A stretch of DNA of 64,000 nt from Cellulophaga baltica (GCF_018861125.1 NZ_JAHKQN010000015.1:248001-312000), one strand, 5' to 3'. Shown: positions 6,657-16,133, counted from the first letter of the stretch. The notes: generated by a model from the letters alone, not told the origin. Translations and numbers: made by a program.

Positions 6657-7769
6657 TTATTCGCAACCACCAGTAAAGCCATCCGCATTAAATTTTGTCT
6701 GGACTGCACCTTGTTTTGAATTATAAGTTACTTGAATAGCTAAATTATTGTCACCACTTCCATCACGTTTAGGGCTACAATATTCAAAAAGATAATAACT
6801 ACTTGCTTTTTCTGATACTATTAAAGATATTTCATTAAAGGTATCTTCTAATTCAGCAGTATTACTTGCAAATACACTTGAAGTTTTTCCAATACTTTCT
6901 AAAACCTCAGTATCAATCTCACTACCTAAACCAATTGTAAAGTATGAAATGTTTAAATCAGCATCAGCAACAGCTTCAAGAGCGGCTTCTTCAGTATATC
7001 GTGAAGCTTGGTCTGTACCATCAGTAAATATTACTATTGATGCGGCACCAATAATTTCATCATCTTCAGTTTCATCAATAAAATCTTCAGCAATGTCAGT
7101 AGATTTAATTACAGCACCATATAAATCAGTAGATGGGTCACTACTAATATCATCTGTAATAGAATTAATAGCTGTTGTTAAATCATCAATAGAAGAGGTA
7201 AGTTCATTTAGTAAGTGTAATTCATCTTCACCATCAAACCAATAAATAGCCATTTGGGTAGATTCACTCTCCGTTGTAGGCATCACATTATTAATAAAAC
7301 TAATTGATCCTGTTTTTAATTCATCAAGGCTACTACTTAATACACTATTACTTAAGTCTAATACCAAATAAGTATTGTTTTTAAATATTTGTGAGTTTGA
7401 TGAGATTCTCGCATATGACTCTGATGCTGATATTGTATTAAAACAATCATCATTCTGCCCTTGTTCATAAATAGTAAAATCATCGGCAGTCAAACCAGAA
7501 ACAGGGTCGCCATCAGTATCTGATACTCTAAAAAATATAGATACTTTACCTGGTAATGTTGTATATTGGTCTTGTATAGATAAAATAAGTTCACTTTCAT
7601 CAAGCCCCAGGCAATCATCAACAGTTTCGCCTTCTCCTAAATCTGTTGAAGTACTGCTAGAATCAGAACTGTCCTTAAAAAAAACATCATCTTCTGCATT
7701 TCCACAAGAAAATAATGCTACCAACGCTAAAATGTATAGTGGTAATTTTAAATTGAATTTCATAGTCAT
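6657..7769 (-). CDS. von Willebrand factor A-domain lipoprotein
   Basis: 370 aa. Lipobox FSC (Cys22), followed by a Ser/Asp/Thr-rich low-complexity linker (about 28-50), a short beta-sandwich-like region (VSIFFRVSDTDGDPVSGL), and a vWA domain from about 130. The metal-ion-dependent adhesion site is DLSNS (138-142), with IFTDGTDQ later in the fold as the third MIDAS loop. Such domains bind ligands through a divalent cation; the partner is unknown. It is exported to the outer membrane. Two starts are possible, ATG at 7769 or MKFNLK two codons later. A GC-rich inverted repeat (AGCGT/ACGCT) and a TACGCTTG -7-like box lie at 7783-7796 upstream. Confidence 0.8.
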   Translation of the reverse strand: MTMKFNLKLPLYILALVALFSCGNAEDDVFFKDSSDSSSTSTDLGEGETVDDCLGLDESELILSIQDQYTTLPGKVSIFFRVSDTDGDPVSGLTADDFTIYEQGQNDDCFNTISASESYARISSNSQIFKNNTYLVLDLSNSVLSSSLDELKTGSISFINNVMPTTESESTQMAIYWFDGEDELHLLNELTSSIDDLTTAINSITDDISSDPSTDLYGAVIKSTDIAEDFIDETEDDEIIGAASIVIFTDGTDQASRYTEEAALEAVADADLNISYFTIGLGSEIDTEVLESIGKTSSVFASNTAELEDTFNEISLIVSEKASSYYLFEYCSPKRDGSGDNNLAIQVTYNSKQGAVQTKFNADGFTGGCE

Positions 7770-8077
7770 AAAAATTAATGTTCAAGCGTAACAACGCTAT
7801 TTTGATTGTAAAATTATAATTGTTTTAGGTATTTACTGTTAAACATTGTTAATAATGTTATCAGTAATATACTGATTGTTTTTAATTACAGAAGTTTAAG
7901 CAACAATTATGCCATCAAAATACATTTGAAAATTATGTATGAAAAATAAATTGAAATTGAATTTAGGGTAGTAGGTTTACTTTTTTTAGGGTACAAAATA
8001 CGAGTTACTACGTTATATATAGTAGAGAGGAATTAATGCTATACTTTAAGTAAAACCCAAAGTATAGCATTTGTATG
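7770..8077. other. Intergenic stretch without a recognised gene
   Basis: About 300 bp, AT-rich. It holds the presumed promoter of the vWA gene (CAAGCGTA at 7783-7790, minus-strand TACGCTTG) and, at its right end, the inverted repeat 8036-8070. Nothing else was recognised. Confidence 0.5.
8036..8070 (-). terminator. Hairpin downstream of the 46-codon minus-strand ORF
   Basis: ATGCTATACTTT (8036-8047) and AAAGTATAGCAT (8059-8070) form a perfect 12-bp stem with an 11-nt loop, eight bases past the stop of the small ORF at 8078-8218. The U-tract is poor, so it may be a processing or stability hairpin. Confidence 0.45.
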
Positions 8078-8218
8078 TTATATTTCTGTCTGTTCTTCTT
8101 TTATAGTTTCATCATTCCCGTAGTCTTGAAAAATACCGCAAGAATTCTCTTTTTTAATTAATGAGTTTTCTTTTTTTCTTTTAGCTAATGCTTCAATTTG
8201 TGGAGATAAATATGTCAT
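8078..8218 (-). CDS. Small hypothetical protein, 46 aa
   Basis: An ATG at 8218 opens 46 codons ending TAA at 8080-8078 (begins MTYLSPQIEALAKRKKENSL). It is hydrophilic and Lys/Glu-rich, with a single Cys and an acidic C-terminus (TIKEEQTEI); no signal or membrane segment. Support: it fills otherwise empty intergenic DNA, uses ordinary codons, and is followed by a hairpin at 8036-8070. No family recognised. It might be a cytoplasmic small protein or a chance ORF. Confidence 0.4.
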   Translation of the reverse strand: MTYLSPQIEALAKRKKENSLIKKENSCGIFQDYGNDETIKEEQTEI

Positions 8219-8527
8219 ATCCGAATTGTTATAAATAGTTACTTTTCAATTAAAACGATGTCGTTTAAAATATGTTGTATTTTACGTTGCTAATTTAGTT
8301 GTAATTTAACTTCTAATCGATGTATTGTTATTTTGTTAAGGATAATTTCACATTTTATTAATTTTGTAACTTATTTCTGTAGTCTAAAAGTTAATTTATA
8401 AGAAATTTTTTAGATTGTTTTGTGTGAAAAAGTACGGTTTTTGACTAAAAAATGTATTTTATCTACTAAATTCACATTAATTTGTCAAGCTTAACGTAAA
8501 CTTTTTTTTATATCAAAAAAAGCTACC
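8219..8527. other. Intergenic stretch without a recognised gene
   Basis: About 310 bp of very AT-rich DNA between the minus-strand small ORF and the promoter of the cold-shock-domain gene. No ORF with coding character and no convincing structured repeat was seen. Confidence 0.5.
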
Positions 8528-8535
8528 TATCTTTG
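8528..8535 (+). promoter_or_regulatory. -7 box of the cold-shock-domain gene
   Basis: TATCTTTG is an exact match to the Bacteroidota -7 consensus TAnnTTTG. It implies a start near 8539 and a leader of about 165 nt. No clear -33 TTG at the usual distance; a T-run occupies that place. Confidence 0.6.
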
Positions 8536-8601
8536 TATCAGTAGAAAAGAGTAAAGAACTCTTATATCTATCTGTTATTGCAAATTCTACCAAAGATTAA
8601 A

Positions 8602-8706
8602 ATGACAACCAAAGCGTTGAAGCTAATCTTAGTAGTATATAATTCAATGACTTCACGACAGCTTATCACAAGCGAGTCTAATAATAATTTAAACTTATAT
8701 TTTTAA
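8602..8706 (+). CDS. Possible 34-codon leader ORF overlapping the CSD gene start
   Basis: Within the long leader of the cold-shock-domain gene, an ATG at 8602 opens 34 codons (begins MTTKALKLILVVYNSMTSRQ). Its TAA (8704-8706) overlaps the downstream ATG (8706-8708) as TAATG. Such an overlap allows termination-reinitiation coupling. Against it: low complexity at the end, no recognised family, and it could be chance in a non-coding structured leader. Treat as a candidate. Confidence 0.3.
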   Translation: MTTKALKLILVVYNSMTSRQLITSESNNNLNLYF

Positions 8707-9149
8707 TGGCGAGAGCACAAGAAACCTTTGGTAAAAAAGAACGAGAAAAAAAGCGTTTGAAAAAACGTGAAGAGAAAGCGAAGAAAAAAGAAATGCGTAA
8801 AGCAAGTGGAGAGCAAGATAGCATGTTTGTTTACGTAGATGAAAACGGTCATTTAGTTGACACTCCACCAGATCCAACAAAGAAAGTGAAAGTTGATGCT
8901 GAAAGCATAGTTCTTGGTATACCTAAAAAGGAAGAAAGTGACGAAGAAATAGATCCAGTACGTAAAGGACGCGTTGAGTTTTTTAACGAATCTAAAGGTT
9001 ATGGTTTTATTAAAGATACAGATTCTCAAGAAAAATTCTTTGTACACATTAACGGTTGCTTAGAAGAGATAAGAGAAAATAATATGGTACAATTTGAACT
9101 TGAAAAAGGTATGAAAGGTATGAATGCCGTTCGTGTTAAAAAAGTTTAG
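8706..9149 (+). CDS. Cold-shock-domain protein with basic N-terminal extension
   Basis: 147 aa. Residues 1-35 are extremely Lys/Arg/Glu-rich (KKEREKKRLKKREEKAKKKE), probably helical and nucleic-acid binding. A linker leads to a C-terminal cold-shock domain (about 83-147) with RNP1 KGYGFI and RNP2 FFVHI, giving an OB-fold that binds single-stranded RNA or DNA. Classic CspA proteins are about 70 aa, so the N-terminal half is an addition seen in Bacteroidota homologues. The leader of about 165 nt is long, as is common for cold-shock mRNAs, whose folding controls translation. Cytoplasmic, monocistronic, with a strong terminator at 9172-9203. The ATG overlaps the stop of a possible leader ORF. Confidence 0.88.
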   Translation: MARAQETFGKKEREKKRLKKREEKAKKKEMRKASGEQDSMFVYVDENGHLVDTPPDPTKKVKVDAESIVLGIPKKEESDEEIDPVRKGRVEFFNESKGYGFIKDTDSQEKFFVHINGCLEEIRENNMVQFELEKGMKGMNAVRVKKV

Positions 9150-9171
9150 GTTTTCACCAATTACTTAAAAC

Positions 9172-9203
9172 AAAAAAAGACTGCTTATTAGCAGTCTTTT
9201 TTT
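9172..9203. terminator. Bidirectional terminator
   Basis: AAAAAAAGACTGC (9172-9184), loop TTATTA, GCAGTCTTTTTTT (9191-9203): perfect 13-bp stem between the convergent CSD and recQ genes. Confidence 0.9.
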
Positions 9204-9220
9204 GTTTGTTAATATAGTCT

Positions 9221-11329
9221 TTATTCATTCTTTTCAACAACAGCAAGACCTAAGCGGATTTTAAAGTAATCTAATTGTTCTTCAAAATGATCAAAATAAG
9301 GTTTTAAAGCAGGCGGACTATCAAGTTCTATTTTAGCTTTTTTAATAGCTTCAACTTCACTTTTAGACACAAAATCGTAAATATTTATAGGTTTCCCTTC
9401 CGTATATAATTTTGCAATATGTGAGAAAATAGTAGGTGATTTTAAACCTCGTTTTTCTGCAATTTCATCAATAGACAAACCTTGTTGGTATAACTCGTAA
9501 GTGACTTTATGTGTGTCTGCTTTTTTAGATTTTTTCTCATCATTAAAAGCTTTAATTTCATTCATAAACAAATCACCATATACCTCTAGTTTACGTTGAC
9601 CAACTCCGCTAATTTCTAAAAATTCATTATCAGATTGTGGTCGCTCTGCTTCAATTTCTTGTAGCGTAGCATCATTAAAAACTAGATATGCCGGTATGTT
9701 TTCCTCCAATGAAATTTTATGACGTAATTGACGTAAACGTTCATACAAACCACCACTTTTTCTGGCTTTAGTAGTTTTAGTTTTTGGGTTGCCAATTTTC
9801 TCAACAATTTCAATTGGTCTTGTTAAAGAAACTTTTGCTCCATTAAAAAGTACATTTTTAGAAAATTCCGTTAATTTCAATGCATTATTATTTTGAAAAG
9901 AGATTTCAAGAATACCTTGATTAATTAACTGAATAACATAATGTTGCCAGTCTTTCCATGAAATATCATGACCAATATTATAGGTTTTTACTTTATCTAA
10001 TCCTTTTTCAAGGATAGTGGCATTTTTAGCACCTCTTAAAATATCAATAACAATACCAATGGCTTCAGTTTCTCTAATTCTAGCAACGGTAGAAAGTGCT
10101 TTTTGAGCAATAATAGTACCGTCAAAAACTTGTGGCGGATTTTTGCATACATCACAATTACCACAATTTTCGGCTAATAATTCACCAAAATAACTTAACA
10201 ATATTTTTCGTCGGCATGTAGTTGCCTCAGAAAATTGCTTCATACGTTCTAGTTTGGCAATTTGCACCTCTTGATTTGTAGCGCCTTCAGTAAATTTTCT
10301 CAACTGAATAACATCGGCATAACTATGAAAGAGTAGGGCACTTGAGGTTAAACCATCACGACCTGCACGGCCAATTTCTTGGTAATAGCCTTCAATATTT
10401 TTAGGCATATTGTAATGGATAACCCAACGTACGTTAGATTTATCTATTCCCATACCAAAAGCAACGGTAGCACATACAATTTTAGTTATATCAAAAATAA
10501 AATCTTCTTGTACTTTGCTACGTTCATCAAAACTCAAACCTGCATGGTATGCTTCAGCCTTTAAACTTTTAGCTTTTAATTTAGTTACTAATTGTTCTGT
10601 AGTTTTTCTACTTAAACAATAAATTATACCTGAAGACTTTGGTCTTTTTGCTATAAAACTTAAAATTTGTTCTACACGACCATCAGCTGGGCGAACAGTT
10701 AAGCTTATGTTTTGGCGATCAAAAGAAGTAATAAAATGTTTTGCCTGCGGAATGCCTAATTGTTCAACAATATCTTGCCTAGTAGCTTTATCAGCAGTAG
10801 CCGTTAATGCAATTATTGGTGTGTTGGGTAAAGTTTTTTTTAAAAAACCTAACTGCTGGTATGAAGGTCTAAAATCATGCCCCCAAGATGAAATACAATG
10901 CGCCTCATCAATAGCTATACAACTTATATACGTTTCATTTATAATATTATCTAATGCAGGCATACTTTCTGGAGCTACATAGATTAATTTTAATTCAGCC
11001 TTAGTAATTTTAGTAATAATTGCCTGTTGCTCTTCTGCCGATTGACTGCTGTTAAAGTACGCTGCTGCAATACCATTGGCATTACAACCATCAACTTGAT
11101 CTTTCATTAAAGCAATTAAAGGAGAAACTACTAATGTAGTTTTAGGGAATAATAATGATGGTAATTGAAAGCAAATAGATTTACCACCACCTGTTGGCAT
11201 AATTACAAGTCCATCTTTTTGTTCTAAAACCGATGAGATAATTTCTTCTTGTTGCGGTCTAAAACTATCGTAACCAAAATATTTTTTTAAGGTTGGTATT
11301 AATTCTTTTTTATATTCTACTACGGACAT
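9221..11329 (-). CDS. recQ: ATP-dependent DNA helicase RecQ
   Basis: 702 aa. A superfamily 2 3'-5' DNA helicase for recombination and repair of stalled forks. Walker A MPTGGGKS (44-51), DEAH box (141-144), motif VI region IGRAGRDG. The RQC zinc-binding region follows ([12 protein letters not shown], then CGNCDVC) with four cysteines, then a winged helix, and an HRDC domain at about 515-600 ([20 protein letters not shown]). After HRDC a helix-turn-helix-like tail (about 610-660, [20 protein letters not shown]) extends the protein beyond the 610 aa of E. coli RecQ, as in many Bacteroidota. A TAATTTTG -7 box sits at 11357-11350. It shares a terminator with the CSD gene. Confidence 0.96.
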   Translation of the reverse strand: MSVVEYKKELIPTLKKYFGYDSFRPQQEEIISSVLEQKDGLVIMPTGGGKSICFQLPSLLFPKTTLVVSPLIALMKDQVDGCNANGIAAAYFNSSQSAEEQQAIITKITKAELKLIYVAPESMPALDNIINETYISCIAIDEAHCISSWGHDFRPSYQQLGFLKKTLPNTPIIALTATADKATRQDIVEQLGIPQAKHFITSFDRQNISLTVRPADGRVEQILSFIAKRPKSSGIIYCLSRKTTEQLVTKLKAKSLKAEAYHAGLSFDERSKVQEDFIFDITKIVCATVAFGMGIDKSNVRWVIHYNMPKNIEGYYQEIGRAGRDGLTSSALLFHSYADVIQLRKFTEGATNQEVQIAKLERMKQFSEATTCRRKILLSYFGELLAENCGNCDVCKNPPQVFDGTIIAQKALSTVARIRETEAIGIVIDILRGAKNATILEKGLDKVKTYNIGHDISWKDWQHYVIQLINQGILEISFQNNNALKLTEFSKNVLFNGAKVSLTRPIEIVEKIGNPKTKTTKARKSGGLYERLRQLRHKISLEENIPAYLVFNDATLQEIEAERPQSDNEFLEISGVGQRKLEVYGDLFMNEIKAFNDEKKSKKADTHKVTYELYQQGLSIDEIAEKRGLKSPTIFSHIAKLYTEGKPINIYDFVSKSEVEAIKKAKIELDSPPALKPYFDHFEEQLDYFKIRLGLAVVEKNE

Positions 11330-11349
11330 ATATTAAATCTAATGGAGTA

Positions 11350-11357
11350 CAAAATTA
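11350..11357 (-). promoter_or_regulatory. -7 box of recQ
   Basis: Minus-strand TAATTTTG matches TAnnTTTG and lies 20 bp upstream of the recQ ATG. Confidence 0.55.
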
Positions 11358-11395
11358 CAGGAATTTTAAAGGCTATTTAAAAGAAGTAATCACGA

Positions 11396-12247
11396 TTAAT
11401 CAACAAATTGCCATGCAACAAACCTACTTTTTTTATTCCCTTGATTCATATCAATGGTTTTGTAGGTTGCACCAGCTTTTGTTAGCTGTTTGTATATGTT
11501 TTTTAAATTTTCACTTTTTGAAACCAAACATGTAAACCAACCGACTTGTTTTTTGAATGAGCAACTTTGTTTGATCATTCTTTTAATAAATAAACCTTCA
11601 CCACCATTACACCACAATTCATTTGCTTGCCCCCCAAAATTAAGTTTGCTACTCATTTGATTATCAAGATTTTTTACTTTACGTAATGAACCTGTGTTGG
11701 CTTCTTTTTCAGAGCTATGAAAAGGAGGATTACACATGGTAAAATCAAAATATTCATTGGTATTAATAATTCCTTTAAACAAATTGGCATTTAATTGTTG
11801 ATGCCTTATTTCAATATTTTCTTGCAGTTTTTTTGTTGTAGCAATATTTTCATTCGCACTATTTACAGCAGTTTCATTAATATCAGCCCCAACCATTTTC
11901 CAATCAAATAGTTGACTTGCCAGAATAGGATAAATACAATTAGAACCAACGCCAATATCTAAACCTTTAATAACTTTAGTAGTGTCTAAAAGATCGTGAA
12001 TATGATGTAAATAATCCGCTCTGCCAGGTATTGGTGGACACAAATACCCATTAGGAATGTTCCAATCCGTTACTTGGTAATAATGCTTTAAAAGTGCTTT
12101 GTTTAGGTGTAATACGGCTAAATTATTTGAAAAATCAATAGTTTTTGTGCTGAAATTATTTACAAAAACGAAATTTTCTAATGGCGTATGTGTTTTGATA
12201 AGTGTTTCAAAATCGTAAGAACCGTTATGTATATTGTTAGCGTGCAA
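11396..12247 (-). CDS. rlmF: 23S rRNA (adenine-1618-N6)-methyltransferase
   Basis: 283 aa. SAM-dependent Rossmann methyltransferase that methylates A1618 of 23S rRNA. Signatures: WNIPNGYLCPPIPGRADYLH near the N-terminus (diagnostic for RlmF), SAM loop GLDIGVGSNCIYPIL, acidic residue in VGADIN, and catalytic NPPFHSS (NPPF is typical of N6-adenine enzymes). Near family length. The frame has no ATG between an upstream stop and this point, so the start is TTG at 12247. This is supported by a TATCTTTA -7-like box only 17 bp upstream (12272-12265). It is divergent from the DEAD-box gene at 12343. Confidence 0.93.
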   Translation of the reverse strand: MHANNIHNGSYDFETLIKTHTPLENFVFVNNFSTKTIDFSNNLAVLHLNKALLKHYYQVTDWNIPNGYLCPPIPGRADYLHHIHDLLDTTKVIKGLDIGVGSNCIYPILASQLFDWKMVGADINETAVNSANENIATTKKLQENIEIRHQQLNANLFKGIINTNEYFDFTMCNPPFHSSEKEANTGSLRKVKNLDNQMSSKLNFGGQANELWCNGGEGLFIKRMIKQSCSFKKQVGWFTCLVSKSENLKNIYKQLTKAGATYKTIDMNQGNKKSRFVAWQFVD

Positions 12248-12264
12248 ATTGTAAATTTATACGG

Positions 12265-12272
12265 TAAAGATA
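12265..12272 (-). promoter_or_regulatory. -7-like box of rlmF
   Basis: Minus-strand TATCTTTA (one mismatch to TAnnTTTG) places the transcript start about 14 nt before the TTG start codon of rlmF. Confidence 0.45.
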
Positions 12273-12314
12273 AGGATGTTGCCTTGTACTGCAATAGCAA
12301 ACTAGAATAGCATT

Positions 12315-12322
12315 ACCTTTGC
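12315..12322 (+). promoter_or_regulatory. -7 box of the DEAD-box helicase gene
   Basis: TACCTTTG, an exact TAnnTTTG match, 20 bp before the ATG at 12343. The -33 element is not clear at the standard distance. Confidence 0.6.
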
Positions 12323-12342
12323 AGAAATAAAGTAAAGATTAC

Positions 12343-13692
12343 ATGAGTTCTTTTGAAGATTTTGATTTAAAGAAACAGTTGAATTATGCTATTGAAGATT
12401 TAGGTTTTAACAAACCTACACCAATTCAAGAGCAATCATTTAATGTAGTAATGTCTGGTAAAGACATTATTGGTATTGCGCAAACAGGTACAGGTAAAAC
12501 TATGGCTTACATGCTACCAATACTACAAGAATTAAAATTTTCAAAACAAATACATCCTCGTGTTTTAGTATTGGTGCCAACACGTGAACTTGTTTTGCAA
12601 GTGGTTGAGAATATTGAAAGTTTTGCAAAATATATTAATGTTCGCGTTTTAGGTGTTTATGGAGGAACAAACATAAATACCCAAAAACAAGCTTGTGCTC
12701 AAGGAACCGATATTTTGGTTGCCACCCCAGGTCGTTTGTATGATTTAGCACTTTCAAAAGCAGTAAAGCTAAAAGAGATTAAAAAATTAGTAATTGATGA
12801 AGTTGATGTGATGCTTGATTTAGGCTTTCGTTTTCAACTAATTAATATTTTTGAGTTGTTGCCAACTAGGCGTCAGAATATTATGTTCTCTGCAACAATG
12901 ACTACAGATGTTGACAACCTAATCAATGATTTTTTTACAGGTCCGGAAAAAGTGTCAATTGCAGTTAGTGGTACACCTTTAGATAATATTTCTCAAGAAT
13001 GTTATGCGGTGCCAAACTTTTATACCAAAGTAAACTTACTAATTCGCTTGTTGAAAGATAAAGACAAGTTTAAGAAAGCTTTGGTGTTTGTATCAAACAA
13101 AAGAAGTGCTGATGCACTTTTTGAAGTAGTTGATGAAATATTTAAAGGTGAAGCTTGTGTAATTCATTCAAATAAAACACAGAATTACAGAATGCGTTCT
13201 ATCCGCCAGTTTGACGAAGGTAAAAACCGTATTTTAGTAACTACTGATGTTATGGCTCGTGGTTTAGATTTAGATAAAATTACACACGTAATTAATTTTG
13301 ATACGCCAAATTACCCTGAGAACTACATGCACCGTATTGGTAGAACGGGTAGGGCAGAGCACCAAGGTAATTCTATCTTATTTTATACAGAAAAAGAAGA
13401 ACCATATAAAGATGCTATTGAAAAATTAATGGATTATAAAATTCCATTTAATGAATTGCCAAACACTGTTGAAATATCAGAAGAATTAAGACCTGAAGAG
13501 CGCCCTAGAGTTTTTGAACCTGATAACCCGGATTCAGAAACCTTAAAATCAGAAGGTAGTTTTCATGAGAAAAAAGAAAAAAATAAGAAAACAAACCAAG
13601 GTGGTTCATACAAACGAATTATAGCTAAAAAGTATAAAAAGCCCAAAACAAAAGGTGATAAAAACTACAATAAACGGAATAAGAAAAAATAA
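12343..13692 (+). CDS. DEAD-box ATP-dependent RNA helicase
   Basis: 449 aa with both RecA-like domains. Q motif around TPIQEQ (26-31), Walker A AQTGTGKT (46-53), motif Ib TPGRL (128-132), motif II DEVD (152-155; Val for the usual Ala), SAT (183-185), and motifs V-VI in VMARGLDLDKITHVI and HRIGRTGRA. A Lys-rich tail (about 405-449) is the usual RNA-binding extension. It belongs to the RhlE/CsdA-like group, active in rRNA maturation or mRNA turnover, often at low temperature (family knowledge). Cytoplasmic. Transcribed from its own promoter, divergent from rlmF, with no clear terminator before the next gene, whose promoter is separate. Confidence 0.93.
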   Translation: MSSFEDFDLKKQLNYAIEDLGFNKPTPIQEQSFNVVMSGKDIIGIAQTGTGKTMAYMLPILQELKFSKQIHPRVLVLVPTRELVLQVVENIESFAKYINVRVLGVYGGTNINTQKQACAQGTDILVATPGRLYDLALSKAVKLKEIKKLVIDEVDVMLDLGFRFQLINIFELLPTRRQNIMFSATMTTDVDNLINDFFTGPEKVSIAVSGTPLDNISQECYAVPNFYTKVNLLIRLLKDKDKFKKALVFVSNKRSADALFEVVDEIFKGEACVIHSNKTQNYRMRSIRQFDEGKNRILVTTDVMARGLDLDKITHVINFDTPNYPENYMHRIGRTGRAEHQGNSILFYTEKEEPYKDAIEKLMDYKIPFNELPNTVEISEELRPEERPRVFEPDNPDSETLKSEGSFHEKKEKNKKTNQGGSYKRIIAKKYKKPKTKGDKNYNKRNKKK

Positions 13693-13792
13693 GTTTTTTA
13701 ATAATTTAATCGGTATTTAATACATAGCATTTTTGTTAAAAGTTTAAATTAATTTTAAATGGTGAAAATCCGTTAGTTTTGTTATATTTTTT

Positions 13793-13822
13793 TTGTAAAC
13801 CCTATAAAAGGGGTTAATTTTG
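13793..13822 (+). promoter_or_regulatory. Consensus promoter for the helicase at 13834
   Basis: TTG at 13793-13795 (within TTTTG), a 19-bp spacer, and TAATTTTG at 13815-13822 form a textbook Bacteroidota promoter. The predicted start is about 13826, a very short leader. The spacer carries CCC-TATAAAA-GGG, a possible operator. Confidence 0.75.
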
Positions 13823-13833
13823 TAATTCTAGAA

Positions 13834-15396
13834 ATGGATCATATGACGGAGACAGCAATCGGACTGCAAGATAGAAAAACGGACAAAGAACTTTACAGCT
13901 ACCAACAAGGAGCTATCAATAAAATATTTGAAAAGTTCGAAACAGCACCTGATAATTATCATTTACTTTATCAATTACCAACAGGTGGTGGAAAAACGGT
14001 TATTTTTTCTGAAATGGTGCGTCAATACCTTAAAACCCACAACAAAAAGGTTTTAGTAATGACACACAGGGTCGAGCTGTGTAATCAAACTTCCGGAATG
14101 CTTACTAGTTTTGGAGTTCCAAATAAAGTAGTAAATAGTAAAGCAAATTTAGACGATCAAGAAAGATACAGTTGTTTTGTTGCAATGGTTGAAACTTTAA
14201 ACAATCGTTTAAATGATGATAAATTAGATATTTCTGATATCGGTTTAGTGATTATTGATGAGGCGCACTACAACTCATTTACTAAATTATTTAAGTTTTT
14301 TGAAAAGTCTTTTGTTTTAGGAGTTACTGCAACACCTTTGAGTTCTAGTAAAGAGCTCCCGATGAAAGATAATTACGATGAGTTAATTACTGGTGAAACA
14401 ATTGGTTCACTTATTGAAAATGAATTTTTAGCACGTGCTGAAGTTTTTCAATATGATATGGGACTTACTTCACTAGAAATTGGTTCAAATGGTGATTATA
14501 CCGTAAAATCTTCTGAAGATTTATATACAAGCCCAGCAATGCTTGATAAAACATTGCAAGCTTATTTAAAACATTCTAAAGGTAAAAAAGCATTAATATT
14601 TAATAATGGTATTAATACTTCAATTCAAATATATTACACATTTAAGGCAGCAGGCTTACCTGTTATGCACTTAGATAATACGGCTACAAAAAAGCAACGT
14701 AAGCAAATATTACAATGGTTTAAAGAAACGCCAGATGCTATCTTAACATCGGTAAGTATTTTAACCACAGGTTTTGATGAGCCTACTATTGATACTATTA
14801 TTTTAAACAGAGCAACAAAGTCACTTACGCTTTACTATCAGATGATTGGTAGGGGGTCTCGTATTTTAAATAATAAATCGTCATTTAAAGTTATTGATTT
14901 AGGAAACAATTACCACAGATTTGGTCCTTGGGGAGCAGATTTAGACTGGCAGATGATTTTTAAATCGCCAAACTTTTATATGGAACGTCTTCAAAATGAT
15001 GAAGATATTGAAAGTACTTTCAAACATGAAATGCCTGAAGAAATTCGTGTGCAGTTTGAAAAATCAGAAGAAGTATATTTTGATATAAAACAAGTATATA
15101 CTGACGCTACTTTTAAAGGAGAATCATCTAAGGTAGTTTTAGAGCGTTCTATTGAACAACATGCACGCATTTGTATTGAAAATAGTGAAGATGTCTACGA
15201 TGCCTTAGCACTATCAAAAGTACTAGATTCTGATATTGATAATAGAATTGCTAGTTATGCAAAATGTATAAGTAGAAGTACTTTTAACTTTTTAAAATGG
15301 TTGAAAGACGATTATAAATCAAAATTAAGTACTTATTTACGTCAGAATTTTGATGAAGTTTTTGAAGAAATTCACGGATACCCTCCAGAGGAATAA
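13834..15396 (+). CDS. DEAD/DEAH-box superfamily 2 helicase
   Basis: 520 aa. Two RecA-like domains in the style of type III restriction/UvrB-like helicases: Walker A LPTGGGKT (48-55), DEAH (142-145), motif III GVTATPLSS, and motif VI QMIGRGSRIL. The last 150 residues are helical and unrecognised. It lacks nuclease or methyltransferase partners, so a restriction role is not supported; the substrate (DNA or RNA) is unknown. A very short leader is predicted from the promoter at 13793-13822. ATG 13834 and ATG 13843 (three codons later) are both possible starts. It ends at a strong hairpin shared with the convergent response regulator gene. Confidence 0.85.
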   Translation: MDHMTETAIGLQDRKTDKELYSYQQGAINKIFEKFETAPDNYHLLYQLPTGGGKTVIFSEMVRQYLKTHNKKVLVMTHRVELCNQTSGMLTSFGVPNKVVNSKANLDDQERYSCFVAMVETLNNRLNDDKLDISDIGLVIIDEAHYNSFTKLFKFFEKSFVLGVTATPLSSSKELPMKDNYDELITGETIGSLIENEFLARAEVFQYDMGLTSLEIGSNGDYTVKSSEDLYTSPAMLDKTLQAYLKHSKGKKALIFNNGINTSIQIYYTFKAAGLPVMHLDNTATKKQRKQILQWFKETPDAILTSVSILTTGFDEPTIDTIILNRATKSLTLYYQMIGRGSRILNNKSSFKVIDLGNNYHRFGPWGADLDWQMIFKSPNFYMERLQNDEDIESTFKHEMPEEIRVQFEKSEEVYFDIKQVYTDATFKGESSKVVLERSIEQHARICIENSEDVYDALALSKVLDSDIDNRIASYAKCISRSTFNFLKWLKDDYKSKLSTYLRQNFDEVFEEIHGYPPEE

Positions 15397-15406
15397 AATT
15401 TATATA

Positions 15407-15451
15407 AAAAACAAAAAAGCAGTAAAATTTAGTTTACTGCTTTTTTGTTTT
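15407..15451. terminator. Bidirectional terminator
   Basis: AAAACAAAAAAGCAGTAAA (15407-15425) pairs perfectly with TTTACTGCTTTTTTGTTTT (15433-15451). The distal end overlaps the stop codon of the minus-strand regulator gene. Confidence 0.85.
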
Positions 15452-16133
15452 AGAACAATTCTGCTTTTACTTTATCATAATAGCTATCACTAATAGGTAT
15501 TTTAGTGTCGTTTAAAACTAAATCTCTACCTGTAAGTGAATTAACCTTACTTTTATTTACAATATAAGACCTATGAACGCGAATAAATAGCTCACTTGGA
15601 ATCGTTTTCTCTAATGATTTTAGTGATTGTAAACTCATTATCTTTTTACCATCTGTATAAAATGTTACATACTCACTATCACTCTTTATGTAGTTGATGT
15701 CACTGTATTTAACCTTATGTAAATCGTAACCAGATTTTATAGTAATACTTTCATCAGTATCATTAGGTAATGCATTAGTTTCTACATTAACTTTTTGAAC
15801 TGCCGTTAAAAATCGGGTAAAAGTAATAGGCTTTAATAAGTAGTCTACAACATTTAATTCATAGCCCTCTAATGCATACTCAGAATACGCAGTTGTAAAA
15901 ATTATTTTAGTGTCTCCACCAACTATTTTAGCAAATTCAGTTCCTTTAATTTCAGGCATTTGAATATCTAAAAATAGTAAATCTATCTTTTTGGTTTTTA
16001 GTACCTGTAAAGCTTCAAGAGGATTTTCAAAATCACCTTCAAGTTCTAAAAAATCAACATCATTAATATAACTTTTGATTAATGCTCTAGCTAATTCTTC
16101 GTCATCAATTACTAAACATTTCAATTTTTTCAT
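15450..16133 (-). CDS. LytTR-type response regulator
   Basis: 227 aa. N-terminal receiver with the acidic pair DDEE (10-13), phosphoacceptor Asp56 in LLFLDIQMP, the conserved Thr in FTTAYS and Lys in LLKPI. The C-terminal LytTR DNA-binding domain (about 125-227) contains FIRVHRSYIVN. It binds direct repeats upstream of target genes when phosphorylated. Its start overlaps the stop of the kinase gene upstream by 4 bp (ATGA-type overlap), so the pair is translationally coupled. The likely target is the divergent metal-related gene set starting at 17386 (inference). Confidence 0.93.
   Translation of the reverse strand: MKKLKCLVIDDEELARALIKSYINDVDFLELEGDFENPLEALQVLKTKKIDLLFLDIQMPEIKGTEFAKIVGGDTKIIFTTAYSEYALEGYELNVVDYLLKPITFTRFLTAVQKVNVETNALPNDTDESITIKSGYDLHKVKYSDINYIKSDSEYVTFYTDGKKIMSLQSLKSLEKTIPSELFIRVHRSYIVNKSKVNSLTGRDLVLNDTKIPISDSYYDKVKAELF

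Noticed and set aside
6949-7245. 98-codon plus-strand ORF inside the vWA gene
   Set aside because: Ser-rich mirror of the coding strand; the minus-strand frame has signal, MIDAS motif and full length.
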